From Alteromonas sp. KC3 (GTDB taxonomy: Bacteria > Pseudomonadota > Gammaproteobacteria > Enterobacterales > Alteromonadaceae), in contig NZ_AP024235.1 in NCBI RefSeq assembly GCF_016756315.1, positions 4,402,001 to 4,466,000 of the forward strand: a stretch of DNA of 64,000 nt, given 5' to 3'. The notes beneath the pieces were generated by a model. It was not told the origin of the DNA. It ran no database searches and saw nothing but the letters and a program-made list of their open reading frames with translations. The translations under genes and the position numbers were made by a program. Shown here piece by piece: positions 45,935 through 57,116 of the stretch. Every line of letters starts with the position of its first letter. Position 1 is the first letter of the stretch.

Positions 45935-48900
45935 TTATTTCACCAGAAGAGCCATGTTTGGGTTACCTATTTGCAGCTCTACTTTGTTGGCATTATTTTT
46001 TCGAATACGCAAACCATCTACATTATCAATACTTATTGAGGGACTACGCCAAATAACGTTCCCTTTGCTATCAAGCTCAGCAACTTGATAATTAATATTG
46101 TCATAGTACCCGTATGAAGAATCATATTCGTTAGTCGGATAAATGCCGAGTATCGATTGATTAGATGAAGTCGTAGGGATTACCGCAATATTTTGCGGGT
46201 AAAAAGTCAGCGAAATGGTATCTTTAAGCACCAATGCGTCGTTTGTCACATCGTAGATATTTATCACATTATGAGTTGTGTCTAGACATGCAAACTCAAA
46301 GGCATCATCGCTATCAGAATTGATACGAAGCAATTGACTACAAACAGTTTGAAGTTCATTCAAACCAATGAACTCACCCTCTTGCATCTTGTATAGCTTC
46401 AGTGACTCATAGCCACTCACAGCGAAGAACTGCTCGCCGTTATTCGTTAATTCCGCAACAGCAACAATAGAGAAGTCACTGATGATCGAATCAACGAGTA
46501 TCTGGTTCTCGATGTCGTAAGCTTTTAGCCGGTCATTTTCAATTACAACAGCATCAATAAAGCCATCTTCATTGACATCAACGGCTTCAATCAGCGAGAT
46601 TTGACTGTTATGATTTTGGCTTAGTGTCCACTGAGTTGAATTATCTGACAGCTGAATTACGTTGAATGATGAGTTGTAATCTAAAGCGCCGGTTAATAAT
46701 TCACCCACACCATCGTTGTTATAATCAGTCACAACTGGTCGGCTATAATCGTAAGCGTCGTCGCCGAGCTCTTCACTTACTGTGATGTTATCTTCTTTAT
46801 CTACTGACAGAATTTGGATGGACGTGTCGTAATTATTTGTATTACTTACAAAAACAGCTCTTTCATCGTTATCACCAAATGGTGCCCAACCAGCAGCAAA
46901 ATAATGGGATGAATGTGCCTCAGTTTTAATATCTGACAACACGTAATCGCCACTAGCCTCTTGCTGTGCAACTAAGATTTGATAGTCTCCGACCCAGATA
47001 ATTTCATCACTGTTATCGTTACTCAGATCGCCAATTAGAAGTGATATGCCGCTATATGTATTGTGATTAATGCTCCATTGTTCTGATATTTGACTCCCTT
47101 CTAGTGTGAGTGCTTTGATCTCTCCCCATTGGCACTCAGAAATAACGACCATTCCCTCATTAGTCGCGTCATCTTTGGTATAAGACATATCGCAGATATC
47201 GTTATGCGTCGCTGTTGCCAAACTACTTTTCGAAACGGCAGAATAGATCGAGATATTTTCGTAATAGTCGGCACCGATGATTTCATCGATGCCATCATTA
47301 TTCATGTCACCAACAACTACGTATGCGTCGCCGAATCCACTGCCAAGTAGCCATTGATTAGCGCCGCTTTCAATGTCAAATACGTATCCGTTGTTAGTCA
47401 CCATCTCGATAGACGCATCGTCGTCTACATTACCAAAAGATAGGGTGGATACACCGTCTATATCATACTGCTGTAACTTCTCTCCTGTTGTTACATCGTG
47501 AATAGAGATAGAGGTCATATCGTATGAGCGATTACCGTGTAGGTATGCGATTTCACCAACACCGTCGCTATCAATATCGAAGAGCCATCCAGAGCCAATG
47601 TTACCCTCTATTACAAACACAGCTTCTGCATTATTGTTGCGATCTTTTATAACCGACAGGCCTTGTTCAGTGAGAATATATATTTCGTCATTGCCGTCGC
47701 CGTCTACGTCTTGTGTATAAACGCCTTTAATTTCCCCCCTTGTTGGAAGCTTGTAAGGGTATACATAGGTATTTTCTAGCGTATTACCTTTTAATGAGAA
47801 AGCTCCCACGTTGCGGTGACTAACCGTTATGAGCTCATTCACACCATCGACTGAGGCAAGTGCGAAACCTTGATTGAAAACCGGCGTTATTGAGGTAGTG
47901 CGTGCAAACGCTGGGGCCTTATCTGCATATGAAGTTATCTCTACGGTTTGAAGGCTCTCCACACCATCTAAACTAGCAAAACTAAAAACATAAGTTTGTT
48001 CATTAAACAATTGCTCTTCTGGCACCTGCCAAGTAAGTAAACCTTCGTCACTAAGGGTTACTCCAGTGGGCGCAGAGACAAGCTGACCTGCAGCATCACC
48101 GCTAATTCGGTCTGGGTCAGTCATACTCACAGTGAACTCAACGTAACCACCTGCCACTACAGAGTCTGGCATATTAGAGACGGTAAGTGTCATTGGAGAA
48201 TCGCTGATGGTAATGAATACCGGCTGTGATTCGACAATATTACTACCGTCAGACACCACCATGGTTACTTTCAATTCATCGCCGAACACAGCATTGTATG
48301 CGGGTAGGGTAGTACCGTTGACGCCATCTACTACATTATTATTGATATACCAACGATAGGATATCGATAGATCAGAGTCTGGCGTATCGGGATCGTAATA
48401 ATATCCTTGCTCGACGATTATATCGTCAGAAGTATAAACGGGTTCATAGGCATAATAATAGGGTTCACTTACAACGGGCGGCGCAGAAATAGTTTCGATG
48501 TCTGATAGAACAATATTAGCGGTATTGCTGCTTGCGAAGGTTTCGATATTGCTGAAGAACACGCCAACATCATATGTGTCATCTCCATCAGTATCTTCAC
48601 CGTAGCGAACCGCGCCTTGCATAATATCAATGCCAGCCGTTTTATCGCCTTTAACAACAAGGGAACCTTGATAAGCATAAGGCAGCCCGCCTTCCTCTGA
48701 GATGTAAGAAAAATCAAGCTTACCTTTTGAGCCGATATGCATTGTACCGTCATATTCAGTGGTATAACGGTCATCCTTTATGCCGTCGTATGCTGTTCCA
48801 ATTATTTTATAAGTTTCGCCGCTAAATGTAGCGGTCAGATACTGCGTGTATGTCTCACTATAGTTCCCGTTAAATTCATGATAATTTAACGCGAATTTAA

Positions 48901-49492
48901 TTAGCCCCTTTAGTGTTGCGCGCTGGCTACCTTGCCCTACCGAAAGACTGGTGAAGTAAGATGTTGCCTCAAAATTATTGTCGTCTAGTTGAGTAATAGC
49001 TACAGAAATCTGACCATCATGATACTTATTTAGATAATAATGAATACATTGATCATAATCGATGACTATTGTCCCGGTCCCGTCGTCCAGATCGAGTTTT
49101 CCAGAATAAGTAATAGAGCCGCTATCTGAACATTGAGTGACGCCATCAATATTTCCATTATCATCGGCAAAGTCGTAAACCTCAAATACGTCAAGATAAG
49201 GTGAGCTAGCGAGATCTTCACCAAAAAGCGCGATATACACATTTTGAACAGCGTCAATATCTGCCGTGGCAACGTTTGATTTTCCCGTGTAACTACTATT
49301 AGCGTAGCTCTTTGCAGCAGTGTCTAGTTGCGCAATAGAATAGTCTAATGGATTTGATAAAATCTCTAATGAAGTAGGCTCTGGAGGTGGTGCAGGTGTT
49401 GGGTTAGGCGATGAGCTAGAGCCACCTCCACCACATGCAGTTAGAGCTACAATTGAAAAAAGGCCAGCAAAACCCAAGCGCGAAGTGTTCAT
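45935..49492 (-). CDS. Large FG-GAP/VCBS-like repeat lipoprotein
   Basis: A 1,185-residue surface or periplasmic lipoprotein. Lipobox LTAC gives Cys20 as the anchor, followed by a Gly/Ser and Pro-rich linker (GGGGSSSSPNPTPAPPPEP). Residues about 50-340 form an unassigned domain, about 345-560 look like two Ig/cadherin-like domains (ISYRWYINNNVVDG, VSMTDPDRISGD), and about 570-1,150 carry many FG-GAP-type calcium loops (DVDGDGNDEIYIL, DIDSDGVGEIAYL, GDMNNDGIDEIIGA, DYNNDGVGELLTG, DVNEDGFIDAVVI), probably a beta-propeller. Such proteins usually bind partners or surfaces. It lies 112 bases upstream of lexA on the same strand. No known name. Confidence 0.85.
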   Translation of the reverse strand: MNTSRLGFAGLFSIVALTACGGGGSSSSPNPTPAPPPEPTSLEILSNPLDYSIAQLDTAAKSYANSSYTGKSNVATADIDAVQNVYIALFGEDLASSPYLDVFEVYDFADDNGNIDGVTQCSDSGSITYSGKLDLDDGTGTIVIDYDQCIHYYLNKYHDGQISVAITQLDDNNFEATSYFTSLSVGQGSQRATLKGLIKFALNYHEFNGNYSETYTQYLTATFSGETYKIIGTAYDGIKDDRYTTEYDGTMHIGSKGKLDFSYISEEGGLPYAYQGSLVVKGDKTAGIDIMQGAVRYGEDTDGDDTYDVGVFFSNIETFASSNTANIVLSDIETISAPPVVSEPYYYAYEPVYTSDDIIVEQGYYYDPDTPDSDLSISYRWYINNNVVDGVNGTTLPAYNAVFGDELKVTMVVSDGSNIVESQPVFITISDSPMTLTVSNMPDSVVAGGYVEFTVSMTDPDRISGDAAGQLVSAPTGVTLSDEGLLTWQVPEEQLFNEQTYVFSFASLDGVESLQTVEITSYADKAPAFARTTSITPVFNQGFALASVDGVNELITVSHRNVGAFSLKGNTLENTYVYPYKLPTRGEIKGVYTQDVDGDGNDEIYILTEQGLSVIKDRNNNAEAVFVIEGNIGSGWLFDIDSDGVGEIAYLHGNRSYDMTSISIHDVTTGEKLQQYDIDGVSTLSFGNVDDDASIEMVTNNGYVFDIESGANQWLLGSGFGDAYVVVGDMNNDGIDEIIGADYYENISIYSAVSKSSLATATHNDICDMSYTKDDATNEGMVVISECQWGEIKALTLEGSQISEQWSINHNTYSGISLLIGDLSNDNSDEIIWVGDYQILVAQQEASGDYVLSDIKTEAHSSHYFAAGWAPFGDNDERAVFVSNTNNYDTSIQILSVDKEDNITVSEELGDDAYDYSRPVVTDYNNDGVGELLTGALDYNSSFNVIQLSDNSTQWTLSQNHNSQISLIEAVDVNEDGFIDAVVIENDRLKAYDIENQILVDSIISDFSIVAVAELTNNGEQFFAVSGYESLKLYKMQEGEFIGLNELQTVCSQLLRINSDSDDAFEFACLDTTHNVINIYDVTNDALVLKDTISLTFYPQNIAVIPTTSSNQSILGIYPTNEYDSSYGYYDNINYQVAELDSKGNVIWRSPSISIDNVDGLRIRKNNANKVELQIGNPNMALLVK

Positions 49493-49774
49493 ACATCGTC
49501 CCTGATTTAGTAGACATGGAGGCTATTCATTAGCCAACAGCTCACAACACGCCTACTTTGTGTTAACTACAATAAAATATTACGTTCTTATAACTTATCT
49601 TTGTTTATCTGGCAATGCTTTAGTCAGCCGGCGAGCAAGCCCTCAACACTTTTGAACTTACTTCGCGGTAAGGAGTCAGTAAAGCAAGAAAAACGATAGT
49701 ATTGGCATACCGCGAGATAAATCGCCAAATGTGTTACACTTTCCCCGTTTTTATTTCATAGGATTACATACTTC

Positions 49775-52228
49775 ATGTCGTGGATGCGAAAAGCCCTTTT
49801 GTCGGTGTTTCATTATCCTGTTAAGTTACTGGTTAAAGCGCATAGTATTCCAGTAAACGTTGAAACCGAATTAGGAATAGATAAGAACAAGCCAATTGTC
49901 TATCTACTTCCCACTAACTCAGTGACCGACCAGTTGGCACTTAGAATGTCGACTGAAGCACTGGGTTTGCCAAGCCCAACAGAGACGTTGGCACTTGCAG
50001 GGCGAGAGTATTCGTCCACATTATTTTTACGTAAAACTCAGCCTATCTTTCGCTCTTCAGCAAAAGAAACTGACATTGAAGAAGTCTTCACTGAATTATT
50101 CCACCTGCACCGCGATCATGAAAACCTAGATTTGCAGGTGGTGCCAGTATTTGTAACTTGGGGAAGAGCGCCAGGCAAAGGCAACCCAGGGCTTAGCGAC
50201 TTAATTGCCGATAGAGCAGCACCTAGTTGGTTACGTAAATTATTTATCGTACTGTTTTTGGGTCGCGACAATTTTATTAACTATTCAAAAGCCGTATCGG
50301 CTCGCGCGATGTCAAACCAGCATGGTAGCGATCAGAGCATTGCCCATAAACTGGTTCGCGTAGCAAGTACTCACTTCCAGCGAAAGCGTCAAAGTATGAC
50401 AGGCCCAACATTACTTGAACGCCAAGAACTCAATAATAGTGTATTGGGCTCTGATGCGGTGCGACGCGCCATTGCCGAAGAGTCTCGCAGCAAGAAAGTT
50501 ACCCACGAGAAAGCCAAAGAGACTGCGCAATCTTACATAACCGAAATTGCCGCAGACTATCGGGAAGGTTTAATAAGGTTTGGCGATCGCCTACTTACAC
50601 GTATTTGGAATAAGATCTACAACGGAATAAGCGTAGGTCATGCCGATAGGATTCGTGAACTCGCCGCCAATGGCCACGAAATTATTTATGTTCCGTGCCA
50701 CCGCAGTCATATGGACTACTTATTGCTGACCTACGTGATTTATCACGAAGGCATGGTTACTCCTCATATTGCCGCTGGCATAAACCTCAACTTTTGGCCT
50801 GTTGGCAAAATGTTTAGGCGTGGTGGCGCGTTTTTCTTGCGTCGCAGTTTTGCTGGTAACAAGCTTTATACGGCCGTATTTAGAGAATACCTTGAGTTGT
50901 TATTTAACAAAGGCTACTCAGTGAAATATTACCCAGAGGGTGGTAGAAGCCGCACCGGAAGACTTATTCCTCCGAAAACGGGTATGTTGGCCATGACAAT
51001 TCAGGCAATGCTAAAAGGCGTTAATCGCCCTGTAAGTATCGTGCCTGTGTACATTGGTTATGAAAACGTAATGGAAGTAAAAAGCTACCTCAACGAGTTG
51101 AAGGGCTCTAAGAAGAAAAAAGAGTCTAACTTGCAGGTATTCTCTGCCATTAAGAAGCTGAAAAACTATGGTCATGGCTATGTGAATTTTGGCGAGCCTA
51201 TTCAGCTTAACCAGTTTTTAGAAAATCATGTGCCTAACTGGCGTGATTGTCGTGACGCTGAGCCAGAGAAGAAACCGGCATGGTTAACACCCGCCGTAAA
51301 TGAGCTGGCGAACAATGTTATGACACGTATCAACCGCGCCGCCGCGTTAAACGGAATGGCGTTAACATCGCTTTGTTTGTTGTCATCAAAGACACAAACC
51401 ATGAGTGAAACTGAGCTAAAACAAGCGCTAGGCGACTTTATTGAATTATTCAAAGCAGTGCCATTTAGCGACGACGCCACTATTCCTGACTCTACAGCAG
51501 ACGAGTTGCTGCGCGATACATTAAAATTAGGCAAATTCGACGTAAAAGAAGACGACTATGGTCGCCTGATAAGCCCGCAGCCTAAGTCTGCGGTTTACTT
51601 GACTTACTATCGCAATAACATTTTACATCTCTTTGCGTTACCCGGACTGATTATGGCATCGGTGTTCGCGAAAAAAGGAACCAGCCGCAATGCTATTTTA
51701 CAGCTGATCGCGGCGCTGTATCCATTGTTACAAAAAGAGTTGTTCTTACATTTATCGCAAGACGAAGCGTTAGCGCATACCGATGCACTGATTACTGCGC
51801 TGTTAGACAACGGATTACTTCGTCAAAAAGGTGAAGATTTGCTGCCACCTGATGCGCATTGTAAGCAATTCCATTCAGCATGGCTGTTAAGCCGTTGTAT
51901 GCAAGAAACGTTGCAGCGCTATGCGGTAGTACTCACCATCTTAGACAAAGAGAAAGTGATCAGCCGCAGCGCCCTTGAGCGTGAAAGTAAGAAAGTGGCA
52001 GAGCGCTTATCGACACTGTACGGACTGAGTTCGCCTGAGTTCTACGACAAAAACGTCCTATCAAGTTTTATCAGTGCGCTTAAAGACAACCACTGGTTAG
52101 ACTCTGAAAAGGACGGCAGCTTGAAGTATTCAGAGGAATGTGAAGCGTTGCGAGAAGATGTCATGGCACTAATCTGGCCAGAGATGATGCAGCACCTCGA
52201 AAATGTAGCCTTAAGCACAGACAACTAA
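49775..52228 (+). CDS. plsB: Glycerol-3-phosphate 1-O-acyltransferase PlsB
   Basis: Inner-membrane enzyme that acylates glycerol-3-phosphate, the first step of phospholipid synthesis. 817 residues, usual for PlsB. The acyltransferase motifs are visible: HX4D at His309-Asp314 (CHRSHMDYLLL), GGAFFLRRSF, the glycerol-phosphate-binding YYPEGGRSRTGRL and VPVYIGYE. AGGA is somewhat far (about 12 bases) from the ATG. In E. coli plsB neighbours dgkA-lexA; here the FG-GAP lipoprotein lies between plsB and lexA. Confidence 0.96.
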   Translation: MSWMRKALLSVFHYPVKLLVKAHSIPVNVETELGIDKNKPIVYLLPTNSVTDQLALRMSTEALGLPSPTETLALAGREYSSTLFLRKTQPIFRSSAKETDIEEVFTELFHLHRDHENLDLQVVPVFVTWGRAPGKGNPGLSDLIADRAAPSWLRKLFIVLFLGRDNFINYSKAVSARAMSNQHGSDQSIAHKLVRVASTHFQRKRQSMTGPTLLERQELNNSVLGSDAVRRAIAEESRSKKVTHEKAKETAQSYITEIAADYREGLIRFGDRLLTRIWNKIYNGISVGHADRIRELAANGHEIIYVPCHRSHMDYLLLTYVIYHEGMVTPHIAAGINLNFWPVGKMFRRGGAFFLRRSFAGNKLYTAVFREYLELLFNKGYSVKYYPEGGRSRTGRLIPPKTGMLAMTIQAMLKGVNRPVSIVPVYIGYENVMEVKSYLNELKGSKKKKESNLQVFSAIKKLKNYGHGYVNFGEPIQLNQFLENHVPNWRDCRDAEPEKKPAWLTPAVNELANNVMTRINRAAALNGMALTSLCLLSSKTQTMSETELKQALGDFIELFKAVPFSDDATIPDSTADELLRDTLKLGKFDVKEDDYGRLISPQPKSAVYLTYYRNNILHLFALPGLIMASVFAKKGTSRNAILQLIAALYPLLQKELFLHLSQDEALAHTDALITALLDNGLLRQKGEDLLPPDAHCKQFHSAWLLSRCMQETLQRYAVVLTILDKEKVISRSALERESKKVAERLSTLYGLSSPEFYDKNVLSSFISALKDNHWLDSEKDGSLKYSEECEALREDVMALIWPEMMQHLENVALSTDN

Positions 52229-52255
52229 GCACGCAATAAACCTTGCTCTAACAAT

Positions 52256-52302
52256 AAAGCCCAAACCGCCTTGGAAAAACCTTGCGCGTTTGGGCTTTTT
52301 TA
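52256..52302 (+). terminator. Intrinsic terminator of plsB
   Basis: AAAGCCCAAAC (52256-52266) pairs with GTTTGGGCTTT (52288-52298) across a 21-base loop, followed by T's. Confidence 0.8.
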
Positions 52303-52379
52303 TTGCTGCTTTACATCGCTCCACAGTAAGCCAGTGCTTAACATGAAGCGATGCAAAGCAAAACGCTGCACCTCGAAAA

Positions 52380-52400
52380 GCCTTGCCAACATAACAAGGC
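52380..52400 (-). terminator. Probable terminator of ilvDA
   Basis: Minus strand: GCCTTG and CAAGGC pair around a 9-base loop, followed by TTTT, 12 bases after the ilvA stop. Confidence 0.6.
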
Positions 52401-52412
52401 CAGTCAGACTAA

Positions 52413-53963
52413 CTAGTGTGGCTGGGACAAGAAGAAGCGGTAAGCCGGATTGTCGGTCACTTCTTCTACTTTGTAGCCAAGCTCTGCGACATGTTGATTA
52501 AAGTCATCACGGCTATCTGGCGCAATATCAAAGCCAGCCAAGACTAAACCTTCCGCGGCGCCGTGATTACGGTAATGAAATAGCGTGATATTCCACTGTT
52601 CACCTAAAGTATTTAAGAAATTAAGCAGTGCACCTGGACGCTCAGGAAATTCAAAACTAAATACCTGTTCGTTCAAGATCGAAGGTGGTCGGCCGCCGAC
52701 CATATGACGCACATGCAACTTAGCCAGTTCATTGTCTGTAAGGTTGACAACGTCATACCCTTTACTTTCAAGATCGCTTTGTAGTGCAAGGTATTCTTGC
52801 TGACCACCTTTTAGCTTCACACCTACAAAAATATGCGCTTCGCTTTCACTGGCGTAGCGATAATTAAACTCGGTAATTGCCTTTGCACCCACACATTCAC
52901 AAAACTGCTTAAACGCGCCTTTCGTTTCAGGGATTTTTACTGCAAACACAGCTTCTTTTTGCTCACCTAGCTCACAGCGTTCAGAGACATAGCGAAGGGT
53001 GTGAAAGTTAATGTTCGCACCACACAAAATGCCACCGAGTTTCTTACCGTGCAGATCATGTTGTTTGGCATATTTGCGAATAGCTGCGACCGACAATGCG
53101 CCAGCAGGCTCGGCAATAACGCGGGTATCATCAAAGATATCTTTGATCGCACCACAAATTTCATCGTTCGTCACCGTAATGGTGTCGTCGATAAAGCGGT
53201 TACACAATCTAAAGGTCTCTTGTCCCATAATTTTTACCGCTACACCGTCGGCAAAAATACCCACGCTTTCAAGCGCGGTGGGCTCACCGTTTTCACGCGC
53301 TTTGATAAAGCATGCAGACTCTTCAGACTCAACTGCAATAATTTTAATGCTGGGCTTAAGCTGCTTTAGATATACGGCAATACCTGCGGCAAGACCACCG
53401 CCACCAACCGCGATAAACAGAATATCAAGGTTAGGGTTTTGCTCGAGTAGCTCGCGGGCGACTGTTCCTTGTCCGGCAATAACGTCTGGATCGTCAAATG
53501 GCGGTACAAAGGTATAGCCATGAGTGTCGCACAGCGTTTTAGCATGACTGCTTGCTTGGTCAAAGCTGGTACCGTGAAGGACAACATTGACGTTATCTCC
53601 ACCGAAGCGACGTACTGCATCCACTTTGATATCAGGTGTGGTTTCAGGCATGACGATAGTGGCCTGAATACCCTTCATTTTCGCGCTATAAGCGAGCCCT
53701 TGTGCATGGTTTCCCGCCGACGCACCAATTACGCCCGCCTTAAGCTGTTCATCGCTTAAGGCGCAAATGCGATTATAGGCACCGCGTAGTTTAAAGCTCT
53801 TTACTGGCTGCTGATCTTCTCGCTTTAAGAATATCTCGTTATCAAGCTCTGCCGATAGCAGCGACATGTATGATAACTCACTGGCTACCGCCACATCGTA
53901 CACGGGGGCCAGTAAGATTTTTTTTAGATAATCGTGATCGCTAACGTGCTCACTTGCCATCAT
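52413..53963 (-). CDS. ilvA: Threonine ammonia-lyase, biosynthetic IlvA
   Basis: Deaminates threonine to 2-oxobutanoate, the entry step to isoleucine. 516 residues (E. coli 514). The PLP lysine is K58 in SFKLRGAYN, followed by [15 protein letters not shown] and the phosphate-binding GGGGLAAG. The C-terminal third carries two ACT-like regulatory domains ([23 protein letters not shown] and [22 protein letters not shown]), which bind isoleucine and valine in the family. The ATG overlaps the ilvD stop (ATGA), so it is co-translated. Confidence 0.96.
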   Translation of the reverse strand: MMASEHVSDHDYLKKILLAPVYDVAVASELSYMSLLSAELDNEIFLKREDQQPVKSFKLRGAYNRICALSDEQLKAGVIGASAGNHAQGLAYSAKMKGIQATIVMPETTPDIKVDAVRRFGGDNVNVVLHGTSFDQASSHAKTLCDTHGYTFVPPFDDPDVIAGQGTVARELLEQNPNLDILFIAVGGGGLAAGIAVYLKQLKPSIKIIAVESEESACFIKARENGEPTALESVGIFADGVAVKIMGQETFRLCNRFIDDTITVTNDEICGAIKDIFDDTRVIAEPAGALSVAAIRKYAKQHDLHGKKLGGILCGANINFHTLRYVSERCELGEQKEAVFAVKIPETKGAFKQFCECVGAKAITEFNYRYASESEAHIFVGVKLKGGQQEYLALQSDLESKGYDVVNLTDNELAKLHVRHMVGGRPPSILNEQVFSFEFPERPGALLNFLNTLGEQWNITLFHYRNHGAAEGLVLAGFDIAPDSRDDFNQHVAELGYKVEEVTDNPAYRFFLSQPH

Positions 53964-55810
53964 AAGTTTTCCAGTTTGCTTACATCGCGCACAGCACCTT
54001 TATCAGCACTTGTTGCGAGTGCCGCAAACGTTTTAAGTGATGTAGACACTTCACGCACACGATTTTTAGGTCGCCAAGGTTTATCGCTGGCCTCCATTTT
54101 AGCGCGGCGTTCGGCTAGCGCTTCATCGCTAATGACAATATTGATACTGCGATTAGGAATATCGATTTCAATTTTGTCGCCATCTTCTACTAAACCAATA
54201 CCACCACCACTGGCGGCTTCTGGTGAGCAGTGACCGATAGATAGACCCGATGTACCACCACTGAAGCGACCATCTGTAACAAGTGCACACGACTTACCCA
54301 AGCCTTTTGATTTAAGGTAAGACGTAGGATATAGCATTTCCTGCATACCCGGCCCGCCACGCGGTCCCTCATAGCGAATAAACACCACATCACCTGCTTT
54401 TACTTCGTTACCCAAGATTCCCGCCACTGCATCATCTTGGCTTTCATAAATACGCGCCGTACCGGTGAATTTTAGAATTGACTCATCAACACCCGCCGTT
54501 TTAACAATACAACCGTCTTCAGCAAGGTTACCGTACAACACGGCAAGACCACCTTCTTGGCTATACGCATGCTCTACGGTGCGGATACAACCGTTTTCGC
54601 GATCGTCGTCAGCGTCATCCCAACGGCAATCTTGGCTGAACGCCTTTGTAGTACGAATGCCAGCAGGACCTGCTCGATAAAAGGTAATCGCATCTTTATT
54701 CTCTGGATTGGTAATGTCCCATTCACTGATAACATCAGTGAGTGGTTTACCTAGCACGTGATTGACGTCGGTGTTCAATAGGTTAGCTTTGTTAAGTTCG
54801 TTCAAGATACCTAAAACACCACCAGCACGGTGTACATCTTCCATGTGGTATTTCGGCGTAGATGGCGCCACTTTACACAGGTGTGGCACTTTGCGTGAAA
54901 GTCGATCGATATCATCCATCGTGAAAGGTACTTCGCCTTCCATTGCCGCGGCCAGTAAGTGCAAGATGGTGTTGGTCGAGCCGCCCATGGCAATATCTAG
55001 GCTCATTGCATTTTCAAACGCTTTAAAGTTCGCAATATTGCGCGGCAATACACTTTCATCGTCGTCGCCATAGTAGCGTTTACACAACTCAACAATTTGC
55101 TCACCCGCTTTCTTAAATAGCCCTTCACGGTCAGCATGTGTTGCCAGCATCGAGCCATTACCTGGTAGCGACAAACCAAGTGCTTCAGTTAAACAGTTCA
55201 TTGAATTGGCGGTAAACATACCCGAGCAACTACCACAGGTAGGACAGGCAGAGCGCTCAATTTCATCGCTGTCTGCATCGCTTACCTTGTCATCTGCCGC
55301 AGCAACCATGGCATCCACAAGATCGAGCTTGATAAGTTGATCGGAAAGCTTAGTTTTTCCAGCTTCCATAGGGCCACCGGAGACAAAAATAACAGGTACA
55401 TTCAAACGCATAGACGCCATCAACATACCTGGGGTAATTTTGTCACAATTAGAGATACATACAATAGCGTCTGCGCAATGGGCATTGACCATGTACTCTA
55501 CCGCATCAGCGATAATTTCCCGAGAAGGCAGGCTATACAACATGCCGCTATGACCCATTGCAATGCCATCGTCCACCGCAATGGTATTGAATTCTTTCGC
55601 TACACCACCAGCAGCTTCAACGCTTCGCGCAACAAGCTGACCAAGATCTTTAAGGTGTACGTGCCCAGGTACAAACTGCGTAAATGAGTTCGCAATAGCA
55701 ATAATAGGCTTTCCGAAATCAGAGTCTTTCATTCCAGTGGCTCGCCACAACGCGCGAGCCCCCGCCATATTTCTACCTTGCGTGGTAGTTGCAGAACGTA
55801 ACTTGGGCAT
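53960..55810 (-). CDS. ilvD: Dihydroxy-acid dehydratase IlvD
   Basis: Iron-sulfur enzyme of the common isoleucine/valine pathway that dehydrates dihydroxy acids to 2-oxo acids. 616 residues, as in E. coli. Cluster and metal-site residues include Cys122 (SNCDKITPG) and Cys195 ([19 protein letters not shown]). AAGGA is 5-6 bases before the ATG. First gene of an ilvD-ilvA operon; the ilvG, ilvM and ilvE genes that precede ilvD in E. coli are absent here. Confidence 0.97.
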   Translation of the reverse strand: MPKLRSATTTQGRNMAGARALWRATGMKDSDFGKPIIAIANSFTQFVPGHVHLKDLGQLVARSVEAAGGVAKEFNTIAVDDGIAMGHSGMLYSLPSREIIADAVEYMVNAHCADAIVCISNCDKITPGMLMASMRLNVPVIFVSGGPMEAGKTKLSDQLIKLDLVDAMVAAADDKVSDADSDEIERSACPTCGSCSGMFTANSMNCLTEALGLSLPGNGSMLATHADREGLFKKAGEQIVELCKRYYGDDDESVLPRNIANFKAFENAMSLDIAMGGSTNTILHLLAAAMEGEVPFTMDDIDRLSRKVPHLCKVAPSTPKYHMEDVHRAGGVLGILNELNKANLLNTDVNHVLGKPLTDVISEWDITNPENKDAITFYRAGPAGIRTTKAFSQDCRWDDADDDRENGCIRTVEHAYSQEGGLAVLYGNLAEDGCIVKTAGVDESILKFTGTARIYESQDDAVAGILGNEVKAGDVVFIRYEGPRGGPGMQEMLYPTSYLKSKGLGKSCALVTDGRFSGGTSGLSIGHCSPEAASGGGIGLVEDGDKIEIDIPNRSINIVISDEALAERRAKMEASDKPWRPKNRVREVSTSLKTFAALATSADKGAVRDVSKLENL

Positions 55811-56387
55811 AAATCCTTCCCGTTAAATTAGGGCCTATTGGCCGCTTTGTGAAACTTAAAAATCGCTTACAAACCGGGCATAACCCGTTTTGGTTGCATA
55901 CACCAAAGCATAGTATGTTTATGCTTGTTTTATTATACGGCCACGACGACCTGCATCCACTTCGATATTGTTTACATTACGTACCTGTGTTGCTACAGCA
56001 GTAACATAAAGAAAAACGAAAAAATCGTGTTAACCATTTCCGAAGGCGGTAATCATGTAACAAACCCTCTTCAATCGTCTAGAATGTAGGACAACAAGCA
56101 TCAGCCACCAATAGGTAGCACCTTGTTTTTAGTGATATATTTGACTAACAATGCGCAAATCCATTGGCATTGTAAAAATGAAATGTTGTTCGTATGAGGC
56201 TATGGCTTAACCTCTAACTTCATCACATAGTGGCTGCTACGTAATGACATTGGGCAAACAAATAGCATGAAACACTGCGCGTGATCAAGTATTTTGCCCA
56301 CAACAGCCACGGTTAAGTTAACAATAATATGGTCAGTAACGGGCCTATTTCGGCACTTTTTCTACACAGCAAACAAAGGTTGTAAAC
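55811..56387. other. Divergent ilvD/TRIC intergenic region
   Basis: About 580 bases without a convincing gene of normal size. On the minus strand it holds a TATAAT hexamer about 130 bases before ilvD, a tiny valine-rich frame (M-Q-V-V-V-A-V, 55944-55967) and an imperfect hairpin around AAACGGG/CCCGGTTT (about 55870-55890). These could belong to an ilvD leader. On the plus side I see no clear promoter for the TRIC gene. Confidence 0.4.
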
Positions 56388-57005
56388 ATGTTTGATTGGT
56401 TTCACTGGTTAAACCTAGCCGGTGTTGCGGTATGTGCAATATCGGGCACCCTAATGGCATACCAAAAGCGGATGGATGGTTTTGGTGTTGTGGTACTTGC
56501 TAGCGCAACTGCCATTGGTGGCGGCACATTGCGCGATGTTATGTTAGATGTACCCGTATTTTGGATAGCCGATACCGACTATTTGTACACCACCTTAATA
56601 GCCGCGTTTATTCCTATTATATGGCTGCGTGTCAGCCCGCGTTTTCCCTATCACTACTTACTTATTGCCGATGCGTTTGGGCTTGCCTTATTTAATGTAG
56701 TGGGCATCGAAAAAGCCTTGGCCAACGATACAGGTATGGCTGTGGCGGTCGCGATGGGTACTATCACAGGCGTATTCGGTGGTTTACTGCGCGATGTAAT
56801 TTGTCGTGAAGTGCCATTAGTGCTCAACGGAGAACTTTACGCCATGACATGTATAGCGGGCGGTGTAGTGTATGGCGTAGGTATGCAGCTAGACTTTGCA
56901 ACCCAATGGTGTGGTATTGCAGCACTGATCACCACCGTGTTGTTTCGTTTAGGTGCTATGCGCTGGCATTGGCAACTGCCTGTCTTTTACAACGATCACC
57001 ATTAA
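56388..57005 (+). CDS. TRIC-type (UPF0126/YicG) cation channel family protein
   Basis: A 205-residue inner-membrane protein with about seven helices made of two similar halves, each with the family's glycine-rich kink and arginine: ATAIGGGTLRDVMLDVPVFW in the first half and GTITGVFGGLLRDVICREVPLVL in the second. Bacterial TRIC homologues form trimeric potassium-type channels. The tail ends in HH. It lies alone between the ilvD promoter region and yifB. Confidence 0.87.
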   Translation: MFDWFHWLNLAGVAVCAISGTLMAYQKRMDGFGVVVLASATAIGGGTLRDVMLDVPVFWIADTDYLYTTLIAAFIPIIWLRVSPRFPYHYLLIADAFGLALFNVVGIEKALANDTGMAVAVAMGTITGVFGGLLRDVICREVPLVLNGELYAMTCIAGGVVYGVGMQLDFATQWCGIAALITTVLFRLGAMRWHWQLPVFYNDHH

Positions 57006-57116
57006 GACTGAAGAACTCGCCTGTTGTACAGTAAAATTAGTGAGTCATTTTCTCTATAGTGCTTGTTTTGCATTGTATCAAGCGAGCAGCGCTACCTAGA
57101 GAGGACGAACTTAGTT

